The notes below the pieces were generated by a model. The model saw only the letters and a list, made by a program, of their open reading frames with translations. It did not search any database and was not told the origin of the DNA. From an uncultured Collinsella sp. (GTDB lineage: Bacteria; Actinomycetota; Coriobacteriia; Coriobacteriales; Coriobacteriaceae): a stretch of DNA of 5,232 bases. Shown here one piece after another: positions 1-5,232 of the stretch. The number at the start of each line of letters is the position of its first letter. Positions within the stretch are counted from its first letter, which is position 1. The position numbers and the translations under genes were made by a program. The stretch is from contig URMR01000134.1 in the NCBI GenBank assembly GCA_900548935.1, positions 1 to 5,232 of the forward strand. Reading direction: 5' to 3'.

Positions 1-831
1 CGCTACTCCGTTGACTCCGCCGTGGGCCTGTCGCTGATCGTCGTGCTCGGCCCTGAGCGCTTCCAGCAGTTCCTCGAGGGCTTCCACGCCATCGACGAGT
101 ACTTCTGCAACACGCCGCTCGAGAACAACGCCGTCGCGCTGATGGGCCTGCTCAACGTCTGGTACGTCAACTTCTTCGGTTCCAAGAGTCACGCCGTGCT
201 TCCGTACTGCCAGTACCTGCACCGTTTCCCGGCCTACCTGCAGCAGCTCACCATGGAGTCCAACGGCAAGCACGTCCGTTGGGACGGCAGCGCTGTGACC
301 TCCGATACCGGCGAGATCTTCTGGGGCGAGCCCGGCACCAACGGCCAGCATGCCTTCTATCAGCTGCTGCACCAGGGCACCGTGGTGGTTCCGGCCGACT
401 TCATCGCCTTCGCCAATACTGCCAACCCCGCAACCGATAGCGGTCAGGACGTGCATGAGCTGTTCCTGGGCAACTTCCTGGCCCAGACCAAGGCACTCGC
501 CTTTGGTAAGACGGCCGATGAGGTGCGCGCCGAGGGCACGCCCGAGCAGATCGTCCCGGCCCGCTGCTTTGAGGGCAACCGTCCGACGACCTCGATCTTC
601 GGCGACACGTTGACCCCGTTTGCGCTCGGCGAGCTCATCGCCCTGTACGAGCACATTACGTTTGTCGAGGGCACGGTCTGGGGCATCGACTCCTACGACC
701 AGTGGGGCGTCGAGCTGGGCAAGCAGCTTGCCAAGCAGATTACCCCGGCCTTCCACGACGACGCCGCCAAGGCCGAGCAGGACGCTTCGACCCAGGCGCT
801 CATCGAGTTCTACCGCGCGCATCGCAAGTAG
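1..831 (+). CDS. pgi: Glucose-6-phosphate isomerase, C-terminal half (5' end outside window)
   Basis: Interconverts glucose 6-phosphate and fructose 6-phosphate in the cytoplasm, in glycolysis and gluconeogenesis. The frame is open from base 1, and 276 residues are visible before the TAG stop. The first codon is the Arg of the family's first signature (R-Y-S-V-D-S-A-V-G follows), so roughly the first 270 residues of a ~550-residue protein lie upstream. All three catalytic residues, placed by alignment to remembered E. coli Pgi (E355, H386, K514), are present: Glu86 of the fragment in TMESNGK, His117 in GEPGTNGQHAFYQ, and Lys241 in the second signature YDQWGVELGK. Other family blocks, such as NFLAQTKALAFGK and FEGNRPTTSI, are also intact. 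The GTG at base 22 is an internal codon, not the start. The gene is followed within about 35 bases by its own terminator, so it ends its transcription unit. Nothing suggests decay. Confidence 0.97.
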   Translation, partial: RYSVDSAVGLSLIVVLGPERFQQFLEGFHAIDEYFCNTPLENNAVALMGLLNVWYVNFFGSKSHAVLPYCQYLHRFPAYLQQLTMESNGKHVRWDGSAVTSDTGEIFWGEPGTNGQHAFYQLLHQGTVVVPADFIAFANTANPATDSGQDVHELFLGNFLAQTKALAFGKTADEVRAEGTPEQIVPARCFEGNRPTTSIFGDTLTPFALGELIALYEHITFVEGTVWGIDSYDQWGVELGKQLAKQITPAFHDDAAKAEQDASTQALIEFYRAHRK

Positions 832-863
832 TCGCTGCTGTTAACGCATCGCGCCTTATAGTC

Positions 864-897
864 AGGGGCCCGTATCCTATCGGATGCGGGCCCCTTT
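864..897 (+). terminator. Rho-independent terminator of pgi
   Basis: A 13-bp stem (865-877 paired with 882-894, one T-G wobble) closes a four-base TATC loop. A864 and T895 can extend it. The downstream arm runs into TTTGCTTTG. It starts 33 bases after the pgi stop. Read on the minus strand the same hairpin lacks a good U-tract, so it is at best a weak stop for the convergent operon. Confidence 0.85.
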
Positions 898-972
898 GCT
901 TTGCCGTGGTCCCGGGGCGCACGGCCTTTGTGGAACATCGCCGGGGCGCCGCGCGCTGCGAGAACCCTGCGC

Positions 973-2277
973 CTAGATCTCGGCCTCCGCATGGCCTCGC
1001 TGCGCCTCGGGCAGCTCCCCGTAGAGCGGATGGTCTTCGAGCCTAAAGCGCTCGACCTGTTCGGGAGTGCGACCGCGTACAAAGAGCCACGAGCGATCAA
1101 TCGGCGTCGCCATGAGCGTGCTGGGCAGCGCGTCGGCGCGGTCGGAAAACACCCGGGCGCTCTCGGGATCCTGGAACGCCAGCACCAGATGCGTGTCGCA
1201 GTTGCCCATGATGGAGCGTGCGCGTGCCTCGCCATAGAGCGCATCGAGCTGGTTGGTCGACTGCAGCAGCAGCGTTGCCCAGATGTTGCGGCTTCGGATA
1301 ATCGAGAGCACGTTGTCGATCTGGGGGATCTGCAGATTTGCGAAGTCATCGAGCATAAAGCGCACGGGCACGGGCAGGCTGCCGTCGGGCTGCCTATCGG
1401 CCTCACGAATGAGGCCCATAAACGCCTGCGAAATAAAGAGGCCGGTCAGCGGATCGAGATTGCGGTCAATATCGCTCACGGTTACAAACAGGGCGCAGGG
1501 GGTGTGTCCCATGGAAGCGAAGTCCACCTGATGGCACTCACGATAGAGCTGTGCCGCACCGTCGAACCCCAGACACATGACCTTTTCGGCAAGGATACCG
1601 ACGATGCTCGCGTGCATGCGCTCGGCATTTTGCGTAATGGCGTAGCGCCGCCATAGCGAGAGGGCATAGCTTTGGGGGTCGGTCGTGATCAGGTCGTCAA
1701 ACAATCGACCCGTGGCACCGTCCTGCAGGTGCTCGATCAGCTTGATGACCGAGCTGATCGTCTGCTCGTCGGCGGGTAACTGTTCGGTGACGTAGGCGAT
1801 AAGACACGACAGCAGGTTTGCCGCCGCATGATCCCAAAAAGGCTGGTTGTTGTCCTCGATGGGGCAGATGGCCTTTGCCACCGAGAGGATGTCCTGCTGG
1901 TTGGGCCTGCCGTCCGCCTTGCGGCGAATGTGCCTCAGGGGGTTGTAGCCGCAGCGCTCGATGCCGGGCGCAAGGGCCGGGACGGTGTTGAGGTCGGCGA
2001 AGTTGAGACATTGCACGCGGTAACCGTGGGCTGCCAGCACGGGTCCCACTTCGCGACAGAGCGTGCCTTTGGTGTCGAGCACGATGTAGCTTGCGTTCAT
2101 TTGCAGCAGGTTGGGCTTGAGGACGTTTCGGGTCTTGCCGGCTCCCGAGGGGCCGATCACAAGTGCGTTGTTGTTGAGTCCCGTTTGGCGGGTGTCGCAG
2201 GAAAGCGTTCGATCCTTGGCGAGGATGGTGGACGATGCGGACTCTGATGCGGCGAGGCGGCTGGCGAGGTTAGACAT
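973..2277 (-). CDS. VirD4/TraG-like type IV coupling-protein ATPase without membrane domain
   Basis: Predicted P-loop ATPase of the TraG/VirD4 (T4CP) family, 434 aa. Family members are hexameric motors that bring DNA-protein substrates to a conjugation channel. Visible motifs: Walker A GPSGAGKT (42-49) followed by a KPNLLQ block; LDTKG (68-71) and the GYNPL block (110-114); an all-alpha-domain-like stretch with FWDHAAANLL (148-156); Walker B RFMLDDFANL (306-315), with Asp311 where canonical members have Glu; LLQSTNQLDALYG (337-349); NCDTHLVL (359-366); and SWLFVRGRTP near 396-405. The two N-terminal transmembrane helices of canonical T4CPs (usually 550-700 aa) are absent, so the protein should be soluble. 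I chose ATG 2277 over the upstream in-frame ATG 2316 because AAGGAGGT (2283-2290) lies 5 bases before it. That start overlaps the end of the ClpP-like gene by 8 bases (ATGTCTAA), suggesting translational coupling. No relaxase or channel gene is nearby. Family placement is confident; the role is inferred only. Confidence 0.88.
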   Translation of the reverse strand: MSNLASRLAASESASSTILAKDRTLSCDTRQTGLNNNALVIGPSGAGKTRNVLKPNLLQMNASYIVLDTKGTLCREVGPVLAAHGYRVQCLNFADLNTVPALAPGIERCGYNPLRHIRRKADGRPNQQDILSVAKAICPIEDNNQPFWDHAAANLLSCLIAYVTEQLPADEQTISSVIKLIEHLQDGATGRLFDDLITTDPQSYALSLWRRYAITQNAERMHASIVGILAEKVMCLGFDGAAQLYRECHQVDFASMGHTPCALFVTVSDIDRNLDPLTGLFISQAFMGLIREADRQPDGSLPVPVRFMLDDFANLQIPQIDNVLSIIRSRNIWATLLLQSTNQLDALYGEARARSIMGNCDTHLVLAFQDPESARVFSDRADALPSTLMATPIDRSWLFVRGRTPEQVERFRLEDHPLYGELPEAQRGHAEAEI

Positions 2278-2887
2278 GGGCGACCTCCTTGGTGGTCGAG
2301 AGGATTTCGTGGGCAAAGCCGAGCTCGACGGCGCGCTCGGCCGAAAGGTAGGTGTCTTTTGCAGTGAGGGACTGGATGCGCTTGGGCGTGAGGCCGCTGC
2401 GGTCCGAGAGGATTTGCGTGAGGGTCTTGCGGGTCTGCATGAGACGCCGGCTGGTTTCCTGCAGCGCAGGTGCCGAGCCGCCCGCCCCTTGGGGGATCAG
2501 CGGGTCGTGAATCATGAGCTCTGCATGGGGCGCCATGCGGCGATCGTCGCCGCCCATAAAGATCACGGCGCCCATGGACGCGGCGAATTCCAGACAAACG
2601 GTGCGGATGGGGCACGATGCGAGGCGCATGGCGTCATAGATCGCAAGACCCGATCGCACGCTTCCGCCGGCGCTGGCGACAAATATGGTGATGGGACGGC
2701 TGGGATCGGTGGCATCGAGCAGGCGGATCTGCTGGCATAGGTCGTGGGCCATCGGGGTTTCGATGTTTCCCATGACGGAGAGCTCGCGACGGGCGAGCAT
2801 CTCATCGTAAATGCTGGTGAGCGTGATACCTCGGGCGGATTCACGCATGGTGAGGGGGCTGATGATGGGGGAATGATTGGTGTCCAT
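2270..2887 (-). CDS. ClpP-like serine peptidase (S14 family), accessory paralogue
   Basis: A 205-aa ClpP-fold peptidase. Classical ClpP forms tetradecameric chambers fed by a Clp ATPase. The catalytic triad is complete: Ser104 in FAASMGAVIF, His127 in ELMIHDPL, and Asp178 in TAKDTYLSAERA. The oxyanion-strand motif is ASAGGSV (71-77), where housekeeping ClpP has NSPGGSV. The N-terminal SIYDEMLARRELSVMG and the DPSRPITIFV strand fit the ClpP core. ATG 2887 is preceded by AAAGGAG (2893-2899) at 5-base spacing. It is the middle gene of the operon: it starts 63 bases after the 296-aa gene and overlaps the T4CP-like gene by 8 bases. No clpX, clpC or clpA lies in the window. The divergent SAGGSV motif and the company of a T4CP-like ATPase argue against the housekeeping clpP. 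ClpP-related head-maturation proteases of phages are an alternative relative, but no capsid or portal gene is present. Activity is likely from the triad; the substrate is unknown. Confidence 0.88.
   Translation of the reverse strand: MDTNHSPIISPLTMRESARGITLTSIYDEMLARRELSVMGNIETPMAHDLCQQIRLLDATDPSRPITIFVASAGGSVRSGLAIYDAMRLASCPIRTVCLEFAASMGAVIFMGGDDRRMAPHAELMIHDPLIPQGAGGSAPALQETSRRLMQTRKTLTQILSDRSGLTPKRIQSLTAKDTYLSAERAVELGFAHEILSTTKEVAHV
2283..2290 (-). promoter_or_regulatory. Strong ribosome binding site that fixes the T4CP-like start
   Basis: On the minus strand AAGGAGGT ends 5 bases before ATG 2277. It lies inside the last codons of the ClpP-like gene, so ribosomes finishing that gene can re-initiate here. 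This decides the start in favour of 2277 over the in-frame ATG at 2316. Confidence 0.85.
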
Positions 2888-2892
2888 GAGGA

Positions 2893-2899
2893 CTCCTTT
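2893..2899 (-). promoter_or_regulatory. Ribosome binding site of the ClpP-like gene
   Basis: On the minus strand AAAGGAG sits 5 bases before ATG 2887. It is in the 63-base gap after the 296-aa gene, where I see no terminator hairpin, consistent with read-through in one operon. Confidence 0.8.
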
Positions 2900-2950
2900 C
2901 TGTTGGTTGTGTTGTGGAATAGGATTGTTGCCCGCGGAGGGGCTGGCGGG

Positions 2951-3841
2951 CTACAGGGTTCGTCCGAGCCTGAGATCGAGCTCGGTTGTGGGGCAGGCTG
3001 CCTGTTCGTGCGGCTCGCAAGCGCCAAGGGCTCCAAAGCGATGGAGCGTTGCGGCGGGCGTGGTGTAGGCGAGCCGCAGCTGATGCTCGACAGGGGCACA
3101 TCCGTCATTTTTGTAATGAGCCGCGTAGTACTGCGCGATGCTGGCGTTCATCTCGCTGCCATTGCGATGGCGCTCAAACTGGCGTCTGCAGGTCTCGATG
3201 ATCTTTGCTACCGACTTGGGTGCCGTCGCGGGAACAAGGGCGAGATAGCCCTCAAATAGCTCGTTGATGCTCAGGAGGCACAGCAGATCGATCAGCGTCC
3301 TTATGGCTGCTCCCTCGGCGGAAAAGTGCGCGGTCATGCGGTTATATCGGTTGCGGTCGACGATGGCCGCATGGGGTCTTGGAGTTTTCTGCCCCGTGGT
3401 CCCGGGCTTTTGCCGCGCCTGTGTATTGAGCTCGACGTTGCAGCGCTTGAGGCTGTCCAACGGAAGGAACAGTGCGGTGCGCAGGGTGTTCCGCTTGCTT
3501 TCGAGTTCATGACGCTCGTCGGGTTCCCATTCGAGCTTGAGTTTCGTGTCGAGCGCCGTAAGCATATGGGCTAGGCAGCCTACGGTAAGAACGTACGAAT
3601 CGTTGTCGCGTTTTGGGGCATAGGGGTCTGTCAGCTTGCGAATGTCGGGGTCGCCCATGATCTTTGTGCAGCGCTTCAGCAGTTGAGGGTGGTCGGCCAA
3701 GATCGTCGCGAGCGGTAGCGACGCGTAGTTCTTGATGGTCGCGGCGGCAAAGGCGGCGTCATATTCGTTTGCATATGCTCGCTCAATGCGGGCATCCAGA
3801 ATGCTTTTCTTATCGCCGTCTTCAGCGTGGTGGTTTGTCAT
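2951..3841 (-). CDS. Unrecognised 296-aa soluble protein, first gene of the ClpP-like/T4CP-like operon
   Basis: I do not recognise this family. The protein is 296 aa, mostly helical in appearance, with no signal peptide and no convincing membrane segment; the most hydrophobic helix (about 180-205) carries Asp and Glu. A polar, Pro/Gly/Gln/Lys-rich linker at about 140-158 separates an N-terminal part (with a hydrophobic, strand- or helix-like patch near 83-98) from a C-terminal half containing a basic stretch (CRRQFERHR, 218-226). There are eight scattered Cys, and C275/H278/C283 near the end do not form a clear zinc motif. I chose ATG 3841 because TTGGAG (3847-3852) lies 5 bases upstream. The frame stays open to ATG 3997, but that codon has no Shine-Dalgarno sequence. 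The stop is 63 bases before the ClpP-like gene on the same strand, so the three genes probably form one transcript. The long open frame and GC-rich third positions support a real gene; function unknown. Confidence 0.75.
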   Translation of the reverse strand: MTNHHAEDGDKKSILDARIERAYANEYDAAFAAATIKNYASLPLATILADHPQLLKRCTKIMGDPDIRKLTDPYAPKRDNDSYVLTVGCLAHMLTALDTKLKLEWEPDERHELESKRNTLRTALFLPLDSLKRCNVELNTQARQKPGTTGQKTPRPHAAIVDRNRYNRMTAHFSAEGAAIRTLIDLLCLLSINELFEGYLALVPATAPKSVAKIIETCRRQFERHRNGSEMNASIAQYYAAHYKNDGCAPVEHQLRLAYTTPAATLHRFGALGACEPHEQAACPTTELDLRLGRTL

Positions 3842-3846
3842 AGCTT

Positions 3847-3852
3847 CTCCAA
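3847..3852 (-). promoter_or_regulatory. Ribosome binding site of the 296-aa gene
   Basis: On the minus strand TTGGAG precedes ATG 3841 with 5 bases between. It is weaker than the other two sites in the operon but is the only plausible one in this frame, and it supports 3841 as the start over 3997. Confidence 0.6.
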
Positions 3853-3853
3853 T

Positions 3854-3925
3854 CGGTTGATGTTCGTGCTGTTTGTTGATGTGTTGGTTGTCGTGAGTGA
3901 TGTGCTTGCCGTGGGTGATGTGCTG
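3854..3925. repeat. Four iteron-like imperfect tandem repeats upstream of the minus-strand operon
   Basis: On the plus strand an 8-base motif of the form NKTGATGT occurs four times: GTTGATGT at 3856 and 3875, AGTGATGT at 3896 and GGTGATGT at 3914. The steps are 19, 21 and 18 bases, about two helical turns. On the minus strand the two most upstream copies form 18-base units (3908-3925 and 3890-3907) that match at 15 of 18 positions. The array ends 12 bases before the start codon of the 296-aa gene, next to its ribosome binding site. It could be an operator for a regulator, a set of protein-binding iterons, or translated His-rich sequence if the longer start is used. Confidence 0.6.
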
Positions 3926-4094
3926 ACGTTGGGGTGCTATGCGGTTTTCAATGAGCCCGTGAGGCAGTTGCTGCAGGGGCGAGATGGAACGGCCCATGCA
4001 AGGCGGAAGGCATCGTGCTCAAAATCGAGACAGCAACGCCCTGGGTGCCTCACATGTGGCAGTTACCTCATTAAGTTGTCATTGCGTTTGGGGT

Positions 4095-4100
4095 TATACT
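4095..4100 (+). promoter_or_regulatory. Candidate -10 element, plus strand
   Basis: TATACT matches the -10 consensus well. The -35 side is poor: TTGTCA at 4076-4081 is only 13 bases away, and TTAAGT at 4071-4076 is 18 away but matches in three positions. If used, it would give the HAD gene a leader of over 200 bases. Confidence 0.2.
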
Positions 4101-4185
4101 TTGCCGATCTTCCTTCTCTTACACGCTAAAACTCAAACTTCATATGCTCGATCTACTTAAAACCGCAACGGCGGTCCTTTATCAA

Positions 4186-4212
4186 CTTATATGTCGGAAC
4201 GCGTCTTTGCAA
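4186..4212 (-). promoter_or_regulatory. Candidate promoter for the minus-strand operon
   Basis: On the minus strand TTGCAA (4207-4212) and TATAAG (4186-4191) are separated by 15 bases, which is shorter than ideal. A transcript would begin near 4179, starting almost at the small hairpin 4162-4175, and carry a leader of about 340 bases that includes the repeats. It is the best pair I found on this strand, but weak. Confidence 0.25.
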
Positions 4213-4291
4213 GTACTTTTTTGTCTTTGTTTCAAATGGGGTGGTTTTGCAACCGTCATATGCGCGCTGTGCGAACGTGCCCCGGCTCGGA

Positions 4292-4297
4292 TAAGAT
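4292..4297 (+). promoter_or_regulatory. Candidate -10 element of the HAD gene
   Basis: TAAGAT lies 33 bases before the start codon, a suitable distance for a short leader. No good -35 hexamer lies 16-18 bases upstream; GTGCGA is in that place. Low confidence. Confidence 0.25.
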
Positions 4298-4318
4298 AGT
4301 GCGCGATAAAAACGATGC

Positions 4319-4325
4319 AAGGAGG
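4319..4325 (+). promoter_or_regulatory. Ribosome binding site of the HAD gene
   Basis: AAGGAGG, a near-perfect complement to the 16S 3' end, sits 5 bases before ATG 4331 and fixes that start. Confidence 0.85.
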
Positions 4326-4330
4326 CACAT

Positions 4331-5173
4331 ATGGCAATCAAAGCCATCGCGATGGATATCGACGGTACGCTCACCAACGACCAGAAAGTGATTAGCCCGC
4401 GTACGCGCGAGAAGCTGCTCGCGGCGCAGGAGTCGGGCATTAAACTCATTTTGGCTTCGGGCCGTCCCGCATGGGGGTTGCACGCCTTGGCGCAGGAGCT
4501 CGATCTTCAAAACCATGACGGTCTGCTGGTGGCCTTTAACGGCGCTCACGTCGTCGATGCCCAGACCGACGAGGTGCTGTTCGATCAGGCTATGCCTGCC
4601 GACGAATTGCATCGCCTGATTGATCACCTGCGTAATTTTGACGTGATTCCTATGATTTCGCTCGGTCGTGATTTGCATGTCGAGGACTCGTACCATTGCA
4701 TGATCACGCTGCCTGACGGCTCGCAGAAGAATATCGTCAAGTATGAGCGCGATGCGTGCGATCTTAAGATCCGCGAGGTGGAGAGCCTGCATGAGGTCGC
4801 TGATGCTTATCCCGTGGACAAGCTGCTGACGGCGGGCGATCCGGCCTACCTGCAGGCGCATTACGAGGAGATGTATGCGCCCTTTAAGCAGACGCTTTCG
4901 GGCATGTTTACGGCCGACTGGTACTTTGAGTACACAGCGCCCGGTATCGACAAGGCCCGCGCGCTCGAGGGTGCCCTGCCCAAGCTCGGCATCGATGCCA
5001 GCGAGGTCGTATCGTTTGGTGACGGCCAGAACGACAAGTCCATGATTGAGTGGGCCGGCACCGGTGTTGCCATGGGCAACGCCGTCGATGAGGTTAAGGC
5101 TGTGGCCCAGATGGTGACCGCTAATAACAACGAAGATGGTATTGCGGTGGCGCTTGATAAGCTGCTGGGTTAG
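4331..5173 (+). CDS. Cof-type HAD-IIB family phosphatase
   Basis: A complete 280-aa cytoplasmic phosphatase of the haloacid dehalogenase superfamily, Cof/YidA-like subgroup. Such enzymes hydrolyse sugar phosphates and other small phosphorylated metabolites using Mg2+. All four HAD motifs are present: motif I MDIDGTLTND, with nucleophile Asp9 and acid/base Asp11; motif II LASGRP, with Ser43; motif III Lys208 in GIDKARAL; and motif IV GDGQNDKSM (230-238), with Asp231 and Asp235 for Mg2+. The segment from about 83 to 200 between motifs II and III is the C2-type cap that sets substrate choice. The C-terminal AMGNAVDEVKAVA block is typical of the family. Length matches the usual 265-290 aa. The start is fixed by AAGGAGG 5 bases upstream, and a terminator follows, so it looks monocistronic. 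The cap does not let me name the substrate, so I give no gene symbol. Confidence 0.95.
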   Translation: MAIKAIAMDIDGTLTNDQKVISPRTREKLLAAQESGIKLILASGRPAWGLHALAQELDLQNHDGLLVAFNGAHVVDAQTDEVLFDQAMPADELHRLIDHLRNFDVIPMISLGRDLHVEDSYHCMITLPDGSQKNIVKYERDACDLKIREVESLHEVADAYPVDKLLTAGDPAYLQAHYEEMYAPFKQTLSGMFTADWYFEYTAPGIDKARALEGALPKLGIDASEVVSFGDGQNDKSMIEWAGTGVAMGNAVDEVKAVAQMVTANNNEDGIAVALDKLLG

Positions 5174-5195
5174 AATCGCCGATAATGCATGGTTC

Positions 5196-5221
5196 GGGCG
5201 TCCGCTTGCGGGCGCCCTTTT
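5196..5221 (+). terminator. Rho-independent terminator of the HAD gene
   Basis: A GC-rich stem (5196-5205 with 5208-5217, one T-G wobble, innermost pair probably open to leave a CTTG loop) is followed directly by TTTT. It starts 22 bases after the stop codon. Confidence 0.85.
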
Positions 5222-5232
5222 GTTAGGGAGGG

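Larger units (their letters stand above)
3842..4330. other. Divergent intergenic region of about 490 bases
   Basis: No convincing gene lies between the leftward operon and the rightward HAD gene. From left to right it holds the ribosome binding site and four repeats of the leftward operon (3847-3925), a GC-rich stretch open in the frame of the 296-aa gene up to 3997, and an 8-base palindrome CACATGTG (4051-4058). An AT-richer part (about 4060-4260) follows with weak promoter-like hexamers on both strands and a small hairpin (4162-4175: 5-bp stem ACCGC/GCGGT, loop AACG). A T-rich run follows at about 4207-4232. I see no tRNA cloverleaf, integrase site or CRISPR-type repeat. Confidence 0.6.

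Noticed and set aside
256..351. Possible loss of the catalytic His in the pgi product, in the NTANP segment.
   Set aside because: Alignment by distance to the C-terminal catalytic Lys shows that the catalytic His is the one in GTNGQH, which is present.
901..1656. Long plus-strand open frame opposite the T4CP-like gene.
   Set aside because: It is the antisense shadow of a gene with clear family motifs; GC-rich DNA gives such frames often.
2278..2316. Longer T4CP-like protein starting at ATG 2316, 13 residues upstream.
   Set aside because: It has no ribosome binding site, while ATG 2277 has a perfect one at ideal spacing; the extra residues lie wholly inside the ClpP-like gene.
2111..3259. 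Long plus-strand open frames opposite the ClpP-like and 296-aa genes.
   Set aside because: They are antisense shadows with no ribosome binding sites and no recognisable motifs.
898..4106. CTTTGCCG present on both sides of the minus-strand operon (899-906 and about 4100-4107), considered as an insertion target duplication.
   Set aside because: Eight bases at this distance can match by chance, and there is no transposase, integrase or inverted repeat at either edge.
4162..4175. Small hairpin followed by TTTTAAG on the minus strand, considered as a terminator.
   Set aside because: The stem is only 5 bp and no minus-strand gene ends there; kept only as a possible 5' leader hairpin.
4191..4391. 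Plus-strand open frame of 66 codons overlapping the HAD gene start.
   Set aside because: No ribosome binding site, composition not protein-like, and it runs into the HAD gene in another frame.

Overview
The window looks like chromosomal DNA of a high-GC, gut-type actinobacterium. My best guess is Coriobacteriia, close to Collinsella. This rests on the codon use (GC-rich third positions), strong AAGGAGG-type ribosome binding sites, and the overall look of the glucose-6-phosphate isomerase and HAD phosphatase proteins. No 16S or other marker is present, so the assignment is an inference.

Layout. Bases 1-831 (+) are the C-terminal half of pgi (glucose-6-phosphate isomerase), cut by the left window edge and closed by a strong rho-independent terminator at 864-897. 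Bases 973-3841 (-) hold a compact three-gene operon, read right to left: an unrecognised 296-aa soluble protein (2951-3841), a ClpP-like serine peptidase with an intact Ser-His-Asp triad (2270-2887), and a VirD4/TraG-like type IV coupling-protein ATPase without a membrane anchor (973-2277). The last two genes overlap by 8 bases and are probably translationally coupled. A gap of about 490 bases (3842-4330) follows. It holds four iteron-like repeats just in front of the operon, a small hairpin and weak candidate promoters for both directions. Bases 4331-5173 (+) encode a complete Cof-type HAD phosphatase, followed by a terminator at 5196-5221.

How it fits together. The two plus-strand genes are ordinary metabolic genes. 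The minus-strand operon between them is the accessory part. It pairs a DNA-transfer-type ATPase with a dedicated ClpP-like protease and an unknown partner, yet no relaxase, channel protein, integrase or Clp ATPase is in view. It may be part of a decayed or minimal mobile element, or a self-contained system in which a TraG-like motor works with a protease. The sequence alone does not decide between these.
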